From Pedobacter sp. AJM (lineage in GTDB: Bacteria; Bacteroidota; Bacteroidia; Sphingobacteriales; Sphingobacteriaceae): a stretch of DNA of 64,000 nt. The position numbers and the translations under genes were made by a program. Shown here piece after piece: positions 8,015 through 17,329 of this stretch (within the stretch, counting starts at the first letter, position 1; each line of letters starts with the position of its first letter). The DNA is taken from contig NZ_NHOT01000005.1 in assembly GCF_002197755.1 (NCBI RefSeq), positions 1 to 64,000 of the forward strand, in the 5' to 3' direction. The notes under the pieces are model-generated. The model did no database searches. It saw only the letters and a program-made list of their open reading frames with translations, and was not told the origin of the DNA.

Positions 8015-9307
8015 ATGAACCACAACACCGCACCAGAAATTATAACAACAGGAGATCCCTCATCAGGTAAGAAATACGTATTACCATTTATACTTGTAGT
8101 AAGTTTATTTTTCCTTTGGGGAATGGCCCACAACCTGGATTCCATATTAATACCGCATTTAAAAAAGGCATGTAACTTAAATAATAGGCAATCTACGCTG
8201 ATAGACACATCCGTTTTCTTTGCCTATTTTTTAATGGCGATTCCGGCCGGAATGATCTTAAAAAAATGGGGGTATAAAGCCACTATGATTTCAGGCTTAC
8301 TTGCTTTTGCATTTGGTGCATTTTTATTTGTTCCTGCTGCTAATAACCTTTCTTATGTGACATTTTTGGTCGCTCTTTTTATCATTGGCTGTGGATTAAC
8401 GATGCTTGAAACATCAGCCAATCCTTATGCAGCAGTTTTAGGCGACCCGGCTAAGGCTACGAGCAGGTTAAATTTGGCTGCATCATTTAATGGCCTGGCC
8501 GCAATGGTGGCTCCAATGATTGGCGGATTATTTATTCTGTCAGGAAAATCGCACACGAAAGAAGAACTCGCAGCAATGTCAGAAGGGAGCAGAAACCACT
8601 ATTTTCTGGAAGAAGCTGCTTCTGTTAAAATGCCTTACATCACTTTGGGTATTATTTTACTGGTTATTGCTGTGATATTTTATTTTATTCACCTCCCTGA
8701 AATTAAAACTAAAAGTATTGATGGCGAAGCCAAAGGAAGCTTTTTCGGGGCATTGCGACATCAGCACCTCAGGTGGGCAGTGATTGCGCAGTTTTTTTAT
8801 GTAGGCGCGCAGGTATGTGTAACGAGTTTTTTTATCAGGATGGCTCAGCAAGGTGGTGGCTTTGACGAAAAGACAGCAGCATCTTACCTGGCTATTTACG
8901 GTTTTCTCTTTACCGCAGGCAGGTTTGCAGGAACTGCACTTTTACAATTTATTGCTTCTCATCAGCTTTTATCGATTTATGCTGTTATTTCTGTTTTATT
9001 GTGTTTACTGGCCATTACAGGAAGTGGTGTAATCGTGGTTTATGCACTTGGCGGACTAGGTTTTTTTATGTCTATTATGTTCCCCACTATCTTTGCTTTA
9101 GGGATTGAAGGAATCGGAGATGATACTAAACCAGGTTCTTCGTGGCTCATCATGTCCATTGTAGGTGGTGCAATTTTACCATTCGGAATGGGAACATTAA
9201 TTGATATGTATGGAGATCATATTCAGGTGGGTTATAGTATCCCATTGGTTTGTTTCGTTGTGGTGCTGTTTTTCGGATTAAGAGGCTATAAAATCGCGCA
9301 TCGCTAA
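8015..9307 (+). CDS. fucP: L-fucose:H+ symporter-type MFS transporter
   Basis: 430 residues with about 12 membrane segments, matching the FucP/glucose-galactose transporter family. The first segment carries FFLWGMAHNLD; Asp42 corresponds to the proton-coupling Asp of E. coli FucP. The second key acid is Glu132 in TMLETSANPYAA. The family moves L-fucose (or related hexoses) inward with protons across the inner membrane. It heads the plus-strand half of the fucose locus, followed by an SDR and a zinc alcohol dehydrogenase. Some relatives take up glucose or galactose, so the sugar is set mainly by context. Confidence 0.85.
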   Translation: MNHNTAPEIITTGDPSSGKKYVLPFILVVSLFFLWGMAHNLDSILIPHLKKACNLNNRQSTLIDTSVFFAYFLMAIPAGMILKKWGYKATMISGLLAFAFGAFLFVPAANNLSYVTFLVALFIIGCGLTMLETSANPYAAVLGDPAKATSRLNLAASFNGLAAMVAPMIGGLFILSGKSHTKEELAAMSEGSRNHYFLEEAASVKMPYITLGIILLVIAVIFYFIHLPEIKTKSIDGEAKGSFFGALRHQHLRWAVIAQFFYVGAQVCVTSFFIRMAQQGGGFDEKTAASYLAIYGFLFTAGRFAGTALLQFIASHQLLSIYAVISVLLCLLAITGSGVIVVYALGGLGFFMSIMFPTIFALGIEGIGDDTKPGSSWLIMSIVGGAILPFGMGTLIDMYGDHIQVGYSIPLVCFVVVLFFGLRGYKIAHR

Positions 9308-9545
9308 CCTGTTCCAGTTTTATATTAATGAGATGGTCAAATAACTTTATGATCTCGTATTTTAACTTTAACTGACATATAAAACGAAAGCGGCATCGGC
9401 ATGGAAAATAAAAAATGAGGAATTTAAAACAAAACACTACTAAAATTTAGAAGAAAACATTTCAAGCAATTGGAACGGATTTCTGAATAAAAGAATTGCA
9501 AATGGCATTTACATTCACCATTGCTATTATTTCTAATTAAAGAAT

Positions 9546-10334
9546 ATGAATTTAAACTTAAAAGAAAAAGTCATTATCATTACTGGTGCCGCAAAAGGCA
9601 TTGGACGGAGCATTGCAGAGGTTTTTGCAAAAGAAAATGCAATTGCGGTTATTGTTGGCAGAAAAGCAGCGGATAATCAGCAAGTAGTGGATGCAATTGT
9701 GCAGAATGGCGGTCAGGCCGCGCAGTTTGTAGCGGAACTATCCAGACCGGAAGACTGCAAAAATGTGATTCGCTCAATTGTTGAAAAATTCGGAAGAATT
9801 GATGGTTTGGTAAATAACGCCGGCGTTAACGATGGTGTTGGTTTAGAAAGTGGAAACTACGAAGATTTTATGGCCTCATTGCACAAGAATGTGGTTCATT
9901 ATTACCTGATGGCACATCATGCTTTGCCTGAATTGATCAAAAGTAAAGGTGCGATAGTCAACATAACATCCAAAACGGCTGAAACCGGACAAGGAAACAC
10001 TTCAGCCTATGCGGCAGCAAACGGTGGCAGAAATGCGTTAACCCGCGAATGGGCGGTTGAATTATTAAAGTACGGAATCCGTGTTAATGCAGTGGTAGTG
10101 GCCGAATGCTGGACACCGGCTTACGAAACCTGGATCGAGACCTTGGCAGATGCGCAGTCAAAGCTTGATGAGATCACCTCTAAAATTCCTTTGGAAAACA
10201 GGATGACAACGGCTGAAGAGATCGCCAACATGACAGTGTTTTTGATGTCGGATAAATCCAGTCACACCACCGGACAGATTATTCATGTGGATGGTGGTTA
10301 TGTGCATTTAGACAGGGCTTTGGCAAACGCATAG
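9546..10334 (+). CDS. SDR oxidoreductase with altered active site (probable L-fucose dehydrogenase)
   Basis: 262 residues, classical SDR fold with cofactor motif TGAAKGIG at 13-20, NNAG at 90-93 and active-site Ser142. The catalytic tetrad is unusual: Tyr155 is present, but the Lys of YxxxK is Asn159 (YAAAN). The neighbouring text LTREWAVELLKYGIRVNAVV and a long lid around 175-200 look like sugar dehydrogenases that act on L-fucose. It would oxidise L-fucose to the lactone, the first step of the pathway. The gene lies 238 bases after fucP and is followed by a repeat-rich gap. The assignment rests on context and overall resemblance. Confidence 0.65.
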   Translation: MNLNLKEKVIIITGAAKGIGRSIAEVFAKENAIAVIVGRKAADNQQVVDAIVQNGGQAAQFVAELSRPEDCKNVIRSIVEKFGRIDGLVNNAGVNDGVGLESGNYEDFMASLHKNVVHYYLMAHHALPELIKSKGAIVNITSKTAETGQGNTSAYAAANGGRNALTREWAVELLKYGIRVNAVVVAECWTPAYETWIETLADAQSKLDEITSKIPLENRMTTAEEIANMTVFLMSDKSSHTTGQIIHVDGGYVHLDRALANA

Positions 10335-10340
10335 AAAAAT

Positions 10341-10510
10341 AATTAGAGAATAATAGAATTAGAGAATAATAGAATGAATGGCTATAAATCGCTTTACATA
10401 TTCTTTCATTCAAAACTCAATTATTCTTACATTCAAAATTAACTAATTCAATCATTTTTTCATTCAAAATTCATTCATTCAAAATTCACTCATTTATTCA
10501 ATTATTGAAA
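10341..10510. repeat. ATTCA-type intergenic repeat cluster
   Basis: A 15-base unit (ATTAGAGAATAATAG) occurs twice in tandem at the left, followed by many copies of ATTCA/ATTCAAAA up to the ADH start. Bases 10461-10484 match, in reverse complement, 23 of 24 bases at 45038-45061, so this is a dispersed element. Confidence 0.75.
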
Positions 10511-10513
10511 TAT

Positions 10514-11530
10514 ATGAAAATCCTTACTTGCACTACACCTGGCACTTTTGAATATTCAGAAACTGAAAAACCTGAATTAAAGAAAGACCATGCCATTATC
10601 AAAATCAAACGAATCGGAATCTGTGGAACTGATTTGCATGCTTTTGAAGGTACTCAACCCTTCTTCAATTACCCAAGAGTTTTAGGTCACGAACTATCCG
10701 GGGAGTTAGTAGAAGTAGATGGTGCTGAAGGATTTACAATAGGAGAGAAGGTTACTTTTATTCCCTATTTTAATTGTGGCGAATGCATTGCCTGCCGGAT
10801 GAACAAACCCAACTGCTGTGTAAAAATGCAGGTTTGCGGTGTGCATGTAGATGGTGGGATGCGAGAGTATCTGCAGGTACCATCCCGAACGCTTTTGCAT
10901 GGCGAAGGTTTGAGTTATGATGAGCTGGCCTTAGTAGAACCTTTGGCTATCGGAGCACATGGCGTTAGGCGGGCTGATGTTCAAAAAGGTGAGTTTGTAT
11001 TGGTAATAGGGGCCGGACCCATTGGATTAGGTACAATGGAATTTGCGAGAATTGCCGGTGCAAACGTGATCGCTTTGGATATTAATGAAGACCGGTTAGC
11101 TTTTTGTAAAGAAAAATTAGGGGTTGCGCACGTTATTAATGCACTAGATGCCGACGTGGTTCAGCGGCTTAGCAATATTACCAATGGCGATATGCCTACA
11201 GTGGTAATCGATGCAACAGGAAATCAAAAAGCTATTAACAATGCGATCAATTACATGGCGCATGGTGCAAGATTTGTGTTAATCGGCTTGCAGAAAGGTA
11301 ATCTCATATTCAACCACCCCGAATTTCACAAACGCGAATCCACTCTAATGAGTAGCAGAAACGCCACTATCGAAGATTTTGAACACGTAATTAAATCTAT
11401 GAAAGCTGGACTGGTAAACCCGACCAATTATATTACCCACCAGGTTACTTTTAGCGAAGTTAAGGAGCAGTTTAAAAGTTGGCTGGATCCGAAAAACGGG
11501 GTGATTAAAGCGATGGTAAGTATCGAGTAG
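10514..11530 (+). CDS. Zinc-binding alcohol dehydrogenase of the fucose locus
   Basis: 338 residues from the ATG at 10514; a longer reading from a TTG at 10505 adds only three residues and is not favoured. Medium-chain dehydrogenase: catalytic-zinc ligands in GICGTDLH and GHE, a structural-zinc cluster CGECIACRMNKPNCC, and the NAD-binding GAGPIGLG. Relatives include sorbitol, threonine and L-galactonate dehydrogenases. Its place after fucP and the SDR implies oxidation of a sugar acid or polyol in deoxysugar breakdown, but no step of the fucose scheme strictly needs it. A bidirectional terminator follows at 11564-11592. Confidence 0.8.
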   Translation: MKILTCTTPGTFEYSETEKPELKKDHAIIKIKRIGICGTDLHAFEGTQPFFNYPRVLGHELSGELVEVDGAEGFTIGEKVTFIPYFNCGECIACRMNKPNCCVKMQVCGVHVDGGMREYLQVPSRTLLHGEGLSYDELALVEPLAIGAHGVRRADVQKGEFVLVIGAGPIGLGTMEFARIAGANVIALDINEDRLAFCKEKLGVAHVINALDADVVQRLSNITNGDMPTVVIDATGNQKAINNAINYMAHGARFVLIGLQKGNLIFNHPEFHKRESTLMSSRNATIEDFEHVIKSMKAGLVNPTNYITHQVTFSEVKEQFKSWLDPKNGVIKAMVSIE

Positions 11531-11563
11531 ATTTCTTTTATTTCTGCACTTTGCAAATGAAAA

Positions 11564-11592
11564 AAAGCCGATAATTTTTAATTATCGGCTTT
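11564..11592. terminator. Bidirectional terminator between ADH and araA
   Basis: A 12-bp stem, AAAGCCGATAAT with its perfect complement, has a 5-base loop. The A-run before it serves as a T-tract on the other strand, so it can stop both converging transcripts. Confidence 0.85.
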
Positions 11593-11613
11593 CATATTTA
11601 GTAGTTTAAAGAA

Positions 11614-13104
11614 CTATTTGTAGAATACCTCGTTCCAGTGCAATTCATTTCTGAACTGGTTGATTTTAGTATCTGCACCAATATTTACATATTCTAAACC
11701 TGCAATATTGGCGAAGTCTAATAAATGTTCAGTAGTCAGATTCTGGCTATAAGCCGTATGGTGTGCACCACCGGCATAAATCCAGGCAGCACAACCTGTT
11801 TTCATATCAGGAAGTGGTTTCCAAAGTACACGAGCTACCGGCAAATTAGGTAAATCATTTTCAGCTTCAACTGCTTTTACTTCGTTCACTAACAAGCGGA
11901 AGCGATTGCCCATGTCAATTAAAGATGCATTTAAAGCATCACCACCTGAAACATTAAAAACCAAACGGGCCGGATCAGCTTTGCCACCAATACCTAAGGG
12001 ATGAACCTCTAAACTTGCCTTGCCTGAAGCTAAACTGGCATCAACCTCGAGCATGTGCGAGCCTAACACCATCGAGTTAGCCGGGTCAAAATGGTATGTA
12101 TAATCCTCCATAAAAGCATTACCACCAGCTAGTCCGGCACCCATTACTTTACAGGCACGTACCAAAGCTGCTGTTTTCCAGTCGCCTTCACCAGCAAATC
12201 CATAACCATCGGCCATTAAACGCTGAGCGGCAATTCCCGGAAGCTGAATCATACCATGTAAATCTTCGAAAGTATCAGAGAAGCCCTTGAAACCACCATC
12301 TTCCAGGAACTTTCTTAAACCTAACTCAATCTTTGCAGCATCATAAACCGATTGATGTCTGGCACCACCAGCCTTCAGGTCGTCAGCCATGTCATAAGTT
12401 TCTTCATATTCTGTCAACAAAGCCTGAATCGAATCTTCACCTATTTCATTAATTACAGCTACTAAATCACCTATGCCATAAGTGTTTACTGAAAAACCAA
12501 ATTTCATTTCGGCCTCCACTTTATCACCATCAGTTACAGCTACAAAACGCATGTTGTCACCAAAGCGAACAAACTTTGCACCTTGCCAATCGTTCCATCC
12601 GGCAGCAGCACGGCACCAGGTATCAACCTGTTTTGCTACTTCTTCATCTTGCCAGTGACCTACCACTACCTTACGGTCTTTACGCATGCGCGAAACCATG
12701 AAGCCAAATTCACGGTCTCCGTGTGCACTTTGGTTCAGGTTCATGAAATCCATATCAATGGTATTCCATGGAATATCGCGGTTAAATTGGGTATGCAAAT
12801 GAAGCAAAGGTTTTTGCAGAACATTCAAGCCTCTGATCCACATTTTAGCCGGTGAAAAGGTGTGCATCCAGGTCATTACACCAATACAGTTCTCGTCAAT
12901 ATTGGCTTGTTGCAGTGTTTCGAAAATTTCTTCAGTAGTTTTCACAATGGGTTTGTAGACTACCGAAACCGAGATATTTTCATTTTGGTTTAATGAATCG
13001 GCTACCTGTTGTGCATGCTCAGCTACTTGTTTTAAGGTTTCTTCACCGTACAAATGTTGTGTACCAGTGATAAACCAAACTTGTAATTTTTTTAAATCAA
13101 TCAT
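11614..13104 (-). CDS. araA: L-arabinose isomerase
   Basis: 496 residues, close to the 500 of E. coli AraA. It converts L-arabinose to L-ribulose with a divalent metal in the cytoplasm. Recognisable segments: [16 protein letters not shown] at the N-terminus, [16 protein letters not shown], the active-site region with [24 protein letters not shown] and [18 protein letters not shown], and GGAHHTAYS near the C-terminus, which supplies a metal His. It is last in the araB-araD-araA order, 178 bases after araD. That gap contains a small hairpin (13239-13260). Confidence 0.98.
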   Translation of the reverse strand: MIDLKKLQVWFITGTQHLYGEETLKQVAEHAQQVADSLNQNENISVSVVYKPIVKTTEEIFETLQQANIDENCIGVMTWMHTFSPAKMWIRGLNVLQKPLLHLHTQFNRDIPWNTIDMDFMNLNQSAHGDREFGFMVSRMRKDRKVVVGHWQDEEVAKQVDTWCRAAAGWNDWQGAKFVRFGDNMRFVAVTDGDKVEAEMKFGFSVNTYGIGDLVAVINEIGEDSIQALLTEYEETYDMADDLKAGGARHQSVYDAAKIELGLRKFLEDGGFKGFSDTFEDLHGMIQLPGIAAQRLMADGYGFAGEGDWKTAALVRACKVMGAGLAGGNAFMEDYTYHFDPANSMVLGSHMLEVDASLASGKASLEVHPLGIGGKADPARLVFNVSGGDALNASLIDMGNRFRLLVNEVKAVEAENDLPNLPVARVLWKPLPDMKTGCAAWIYAGGAHHTAYSQNLTTEHLLDFANIAGLEYVNIGADTKINQFRNELHWNEVFYK

Positions 13105-13282
13105 TATTTATTTTATTTAAATGCTAATAGTTTATTGTTGGTTATATGATTAATCGATTGAAAACTTCAGACTAAGTAATCAATTAATGTTTATCAAAAT
13201 ATTGTTTACCCGAAAAGTCAGGGCAGGCTGTCGTACCTCCTCGTGATAACGGATACGAGGTGACTCAAGACTCCAAACTCCC

Positions 13283-13984
13283 TCAAACCTGTCCGTAATA
13301 AGCGCCCGCACCGTGCTTACGCTCGTAATGTTTTTCAATTAATGAATCTTTTAACTTCGGTGCCTGTGGATTGATCTGCTGTGTTAACATCGCCATTTGT
13401 GCCACGGCCTCCAGTACTGCGCTGTTGTAAACAGCTTTCTCTGCATTTTTTCCCCAGGTAAATGGCGCGTGGTTGCCTACCAGGATCATTTCGACCTCTT
13501 TGTGACTTAATCCTAAACTTTCAAAATGGTTCATAATCTGGAAGCCGGTTTCGTATTCATAATTGCCTTTAATCATGGCATCATCCATCGGCGGTGCACA
13601 AGGAATATCAACAGTTAAGTGATCAGCATGTGTGGTTCCATAAATCGGAATGGCCTTTTGTGCCTGTGCCCAGGCAGTTCCGTAAGTAGAGTGGGTGTGT
13701 ACTACGCCGCCAATATCTTCCCAATGCTTGTATAAAACAGCATGCGTTTTAGTATCTGATGAGGGACGTAAATTTCCTTCAACGGTATTCCCATCGAAAT
13801 CCACGATCACCATCTTATCAGCTGACAAATCCTCGTAAGGAACACCACTTGGTTTAATGGCAAAAACGCCTTTAGCACGGTCGGCTGCGCTCACATTTCC
13901 AAAAGTAAATAACACCAGACCTAATTTTGGCAATTGCATATTAGCCAGATAAGCCTGCTCTTTTATATCCTGATAGTTGCTCAT
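13283..13984 (-). CDS. araD: L-ribulose-5-phosphate 4-epimerase
   Basis: 233 residues, class II aldolase/epimerase family. Zinc-binding histidines lie in VHTHSTYGTAW and YGTTHADHLTVDIPC, with a further His in VGNHAPFTWG. It converts L-ribulose 5-phosphate to D-xylulose 5-phosphate, feeding the pentose phosphate pathway. Its ATG overlaps the araB stop (ATGA), so the two are translationally coupled. Confidence 0.97.
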   Translation of the reverse strand: MSNYQDIKEQAYLANMQLPKLGLVLFTFGNVSAADRAKGVFAIKPSGVPYEDLSADKMVIVDFDGNTVEGNLRPSSDTKTHAVLYKHWEDIGGVVHTHSTYGTAWAQAQKAIPIYGTTHADHLTVDIPCAPPMDDAMIKGNYEYETGFQIMNHFESLGLSHKEVEMILVGNHAPFTWGKNAEKAVYNSAVLEAVAQMAMLTQQINPQAPKLKDSLIEKHYERKHGAGAYYGQV

Positions 13985-15681
13985 GACAAATAAGGTTTAA
14001 CATCCTTTTTATTATATTTTTCCAGGTATCTACCCAGGCCTAAGTAAGCCTGATAGTGTTGGCGATACAATTTCTGCTTTTTAATATCTGGGGTATATTC
14101 TTTTTCAAATCCTGTTCCCATAGCGGCCATTGCGGCTTCGATATTGGGGTAGATACCAGCAGCAACTGCGGCGAACATGGCTGCACCTAAGGCGCAGGTG
14201 TGCTCAAAACGGTGGATTCTGATTGGCATTTCTAAAACATCAGCCATCATTTGCATAATGTAAGATGATTTTTTGGCTACTCCGCCAATGCCAATAATTC
14301 CTTTCACCGGAACGCCTTGTTCTTTAAAGCGATCGACAATGGCTTTTGCACCAAAACAAGTGGCGGCGGCCAAAGCACGGAAAAACCGGGGGGCATCGGT
14401 ACCTAAACCAAGCCCTGTGATGGCACCTTTAAGCTCCTGATTGGCATCTGGTGTTCTTCTTCCATTTAACCAGTCGATGGCTAACTCAGCATAATCATCA
14501 TCATCCAGCGCATCAGCCTGTTTGCTCAGGTTAGCAATGATTTTGCTTTCCAGTTCGTCTTTCAAAGCGATTGCCGTAGCTTCATCAATTATATTAGATT
14601 CGGTAAGTAAATGATTTAAAGGCCAGCTGATTAAGTTTTTAAACCAGGCATAAACATCGCCAAAAGCAGATTGACCGGCTTCTAAACCCGCCATACCCGG
14701 AATTACCGAACCGTTCACCTGTCCGCAGATTCCGCTAATCAATTTACCATCTAAATCCTGATTTGGCGCTACCAAAATATCACAGGTACTGGTACCCATC
14801 ACTTTACTCAGGTAATAAGGTTCAATCTGACCGCCTACGGCACCCATATGTGCATCGAAAGCACCAACGCCGATGACTACATCCGTTTTTAAGCCAAGCT
14901 TATCTGCCCATTCATGGCTCAAAGTTCCTGCAGAAACATCGGAGGTATAAGTATCCGCAAAAAGTTTTTCTCTAAAGTCAGCTAAAAGCGGATCCAGGCT
15001 GCTGAAAAAACTTTCCGGAGGTAAACCATCAAATTCTTCTGCCCATAAAGCTTTATGTCCGGCAGCGCAGCGGCTGCGTTTCATGGTGGCGATGTCATTC
15101 CCTCCGGTTAGTAAGAAAGGAATCCAATCACAATGCTCTACCCATGATTCGGTACTGTTTTTAACGGCAGCATCTATTCTGAAAATCCGCAGTAACTTAG
15201 ACCAAAACCATTCTGATGAATAAATTCCACCAACATATTTTAGATAGTTGACCGGAAAATTTTTAGCGTGATCATTAATTTCAGCCGCTTCTTTAACTGC
15301 GGTATGATCTTTCCAAAGCACAAACATGGCATTTGGATTTTCTTCAAAACCCGGCGTTAAGGCTAAGGGAGTTCCTGATGCATCAACAGCAACCGGGCTA
15401 GATCCAGTTGTATCAATGGAAATTCCTTTCACTAAATGTGCAATTTCAGCTCCTCCTGCTTTTGCCAAACAATCTTTAATGGTGTGGGTTAAGCCTTCAA
15501 TATAATCTAAAGGATGTTGTCTGAATTGATTGATGGACGGCTTACAATATAAACCTTTTTGCCATCGTGGGTAAAGAAAAACGGAAGCCGAAATCTCTTT
15601 TCCATTAGCGGTATCTACTAAAACAGACCGAACAGAATCGGTCCCGTAATCAACCCCAATTACATAGTTTGCTGTGCTCAT
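13981..15681 (-). CDS. araB: Ribulokinase
   Basis: 566 residues, FGGY carbohydrate-kinase family, typical AraB length. N-terminal phosphate loop GVDYGTDSVRSVLVD, GISIDTTGSSPVAVD, VMGTSTCDILVAP, and the C-terminal ATP-site motif GIIGIGGVAKKSSYIM are all present. It phosphorylates L-ribulose with ATP. It is the first gene of araBDA; the 213 bases before it contain an imperfect palindrome that may be the operator. Confidence 0.97.
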   Translation of the reverse strand: MSTANYVIGVDYGTDSVRSVLVDTANGKEISASVFLYPRWQKGLYCKPSINQFRQHPLDYIEGLTHTIKDCLAKAGGAEIAHLVKGISIDTTGSSPVAVDASGTPLALTPGFEENPNAMFVLWKDHTAVKEAAEINDHAKNFPVNYLKYVGGIYSSEWFWSKLLRIFRIDAAVKNSTESWVEHCDWIPFLLTGGNDIATMKRSRCAAGHKALWAEEFDGLPPESFFSSLDPLLADFREKLFADTYTSDVSAGTLSHEWADKLGLKTDVVIGVGAFDAHMGAVGGQIEPYYLSKVMGTSTCDILVAPNQDLDGKLISGICGQVNGSVIPGMAGLEAGQSAFGDVYAWFKNLISWPLNHLLTESNIIDEATAIALKDELESKIIANLSKQADALDDDDYAELAIDWLNGRRTPDANQELKGAITGLGLGTDAPRFFRALAAATCFGAKAIVDRFKEQGVPVKGIIGIGGVAKKSSYIMQMMADVLEMPIRIHRFEHTCALGAAMFAAVAAGIYPNIEAAMAAMGTGFEKEYTPDIKKQKLYRQHYQAYLGLGRYLEKYNKKDVKPYLS

Positions 15682-15688
15682 AACAATA

Positions 15689-15713
15689 AATAATCGTCTA
15701 ATTAACGTTTATT
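15689..15713. promoter_or_regulatory. Candidate operator upstream of araB
   Basis: An imperfect inverted repeat AATAATCG-N9-CGTTTATT (seven of eight positions match) lies 8 bases upstream of the araB start. This position fits a repressor site for AraR, but the AraR consensus of this organism is unknown to me. Confidence 0.3.
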
Positions 15714-15894
15714 TATCCGGATTATAAAATTTTATGAAAATTTGTTAAAAAAAATATAAGTAAACATTCAACAGGTGGAAATAACACTATTGAAAACGAC
15801 CCGGATTTTAGGGAACAAGTACATCTTCATCCATTAAATGGTTTACTTACATCTATTAATCTTTTAAAAAATGGCTGATTTAGACCGAAAAATT

Positions 15895-16275
15895 TTATTG
15901 CCCTTTTCCTATCCAGCCTGAACTGGTATGTTTGAAATTATCTGTAAACTTTAGTCCGTAACCCAACATGCGGTCAAAAGATGAATGTGCGGCTAATAGT
16001 AAGCCTATTGAAATAAGAATATCCATGTGCATCAGAAAGCCTGTCGCCAGCAAGCCTATTGCTACAGCACGGTGATGGAACAAGTTATACGTGAAAGCAC
16101 CTATGCGGGAATTTACCAGATAACCCAGCATTGAAAGGTCAGGTGCAAAAAACAGCAATACCCAGAGCCAAACAGATAATCCCAGATGATATTTCGTTAA
16201 GAAATAAATAGCAACCGCGGTTATAGCTGCTTCTTCAATTTTGATAACGACAGCCATCGTTTTTTCGTGATTCAT
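15895..16275 (-). CDS. DUF4260 family membrane protein
   Basis: 126 residues from the ATG at 16275; a longer frame to 16341 would overlap the upstream regulator and adds a non-family tail. Four short hydrophobic segments are visible. Family signatures include LLFFAPDLSMLGYL, FTYNLFHHRAVAIGL and SFDRMLGYGLKFTDNFKHT, which carry conserved His and Asp. The function of DUF4260 is unknown; it is an inner-membrane protein. It follows the Crp-like regulator gene on the same strand and could be co-transcribed with it. Confidence 0.85.
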   Translation of the reverse strand: MNHEKTMAVVIKIEEAAITAVAIYFLTKYHLGLSVWLWVLLFFAPDLSMLGYLVNSRIGAFTYNLFHHRAVAIGLLATGFLMHMDILISIGLLLAAHSSFDRMLGYGLKFTDNFKHTSSGWIGKGQ

Positions 16276-16337
16276 GACAATGATTTTTGATTCCCTTAAA
16301 TATACAACTGAAACTTCGGCACTGCGCTTGACAAAAA

Positions 16338-16907
16338 TCAAGAAACCATTTTTCTGCGTATACGGCTAAAGGTTTCAGGTGTCATGCCTAGCATGGACGC
16401 CAGATATTGAAGCGGAACCTGGTTAAAAAGCTCACGATTTTCACTAAAGAATTTTTGATAACGCTTCTCGGCAGTCATGGAGATAAGGTCTAAAATACGA
16501 TTCTCCATCATTACAAAACATTTACCCATGAACAGTTTTTCAAATTCATGCCATTTGGACACCAGTCTTCCGATAGTAACGTATGTTTCATAATCAATTG
16601 TGTATAAATGCGTTTCTGTTAAAGCCTGGATATCAAAGCGGGATGTTTCGCGAAACATGAAACCCCGGAGATCGGTCATAAAATATCCAGCTGTGCCTAT
16701 CCACTGGGTAACTTCTTTGTCTAATAGGTTCACAAAAACCCTTAAAATGCCGCTTTTTATAAAACTAAGTTTATTGCAGGACTTCCCGGTTTGTAAAAAA
16801 TAGCTTCCCTTTTCCACTACTTCCGGTTTAAATAATTCGCTCACTTTTTGGCATTCATCAGCACTAATGCCGAAATGGTGATTGATATAACTTTCAAGTT
16901 CGTTCAT
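16338..16907 (-). CDS. Crp/Fnr-family transcriptional regulator
   Basis: 189 residues. An N-terminal cyclic-nucleotide-type beta-barrel (about 25-115; KGSYFLQTGKSCNKLSFIKSG) is followed by a short C-terminal helix-turn-helix (PLQYLASMLGMTPETFSRIRRK, beginning near 165). This architecture is common in Bacteroidota, where many members lack cAMP-binding residues. The ligand and targets are unknown. The DUF4260 gene lies directly downstream. Confidence 0.85.
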   Translation of the reverse strand: MNELESYINHHFGISADECQKVSELFKPEVVEKGSYFLQTGKSCNKLSFIKSGILRVFVNLLDKEVTQWIGTAGYFMTDLRGFMFRETSRFDIQALTETHLYTIDYETYVTIGRLVSKWHEFEKLFMGKCFVMMENRILDLISMTAEKRYQKFFSENRELFNQVPLQYLASMLGMTPETFSRIRRKMVS

Positions 16908-17329
16908 TTATTTCATTTAAGTGATGATAAAGATCGACAATATGGGCTGATACTAAACAGCTAATTAGGTAAAATATGTTACATGCCAAAAATGGAAATT
17001 CCTAAAACCAGTTTCCTTATAAAGGTATGCTAAGTCTTTCTATAATAATTCTTTGGCGGTTCAATGTTTACACGCGTTGGTTGATCATCTGTTATTTTCT
17101 TTACGCTTAACGATAAATAGGTTTTGAAATATTTAAAATATAGTAGCTCTTTTTATCTTAGGAGAGAACTTAAGAAACTTAATGCACTCATCTATCTGTA
17201 ATTTTATGATGATTAAACTAGTGCGAACAGACGTTTTTCAAAATTCCTCAGCTTTCACAAACAAAACCATTTCCTTACGCTGTTGTTTGAGAGAAGAGGG
17301 AAAGTGAATTCCCGCAAAATAAATAAATT
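16908..17329. other. 422-base intergenic region, nothing recognised
   Basis: This AT-rich gap lies between divergently read genes (Crp-like regulator and PRC-barrel protein). I see no ORF, tRNA, strong hairpin or repeat here; it must hold the promoters of both genes. Confidence 0.5.

Noticed and set aside
7942..8208. 88-residue ORF on the minus strand over the fucP start
   Set aside because: It is antisense to the fucP N-terminus, has no family character and no start context.
13105..13282. Separate control element between araD and araA
   Set aside because: Only a 6-bp hairpin with a 10-base loop is visible and no T-run; not enough to call a terminator or riboswitch.
16276..16341. Longer N-terminus for the DUF4260 gene
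   Set aside because: Polar, non-family extension that would overlap the preceding regulator gene; the ATG at 16275 gives the normal length.
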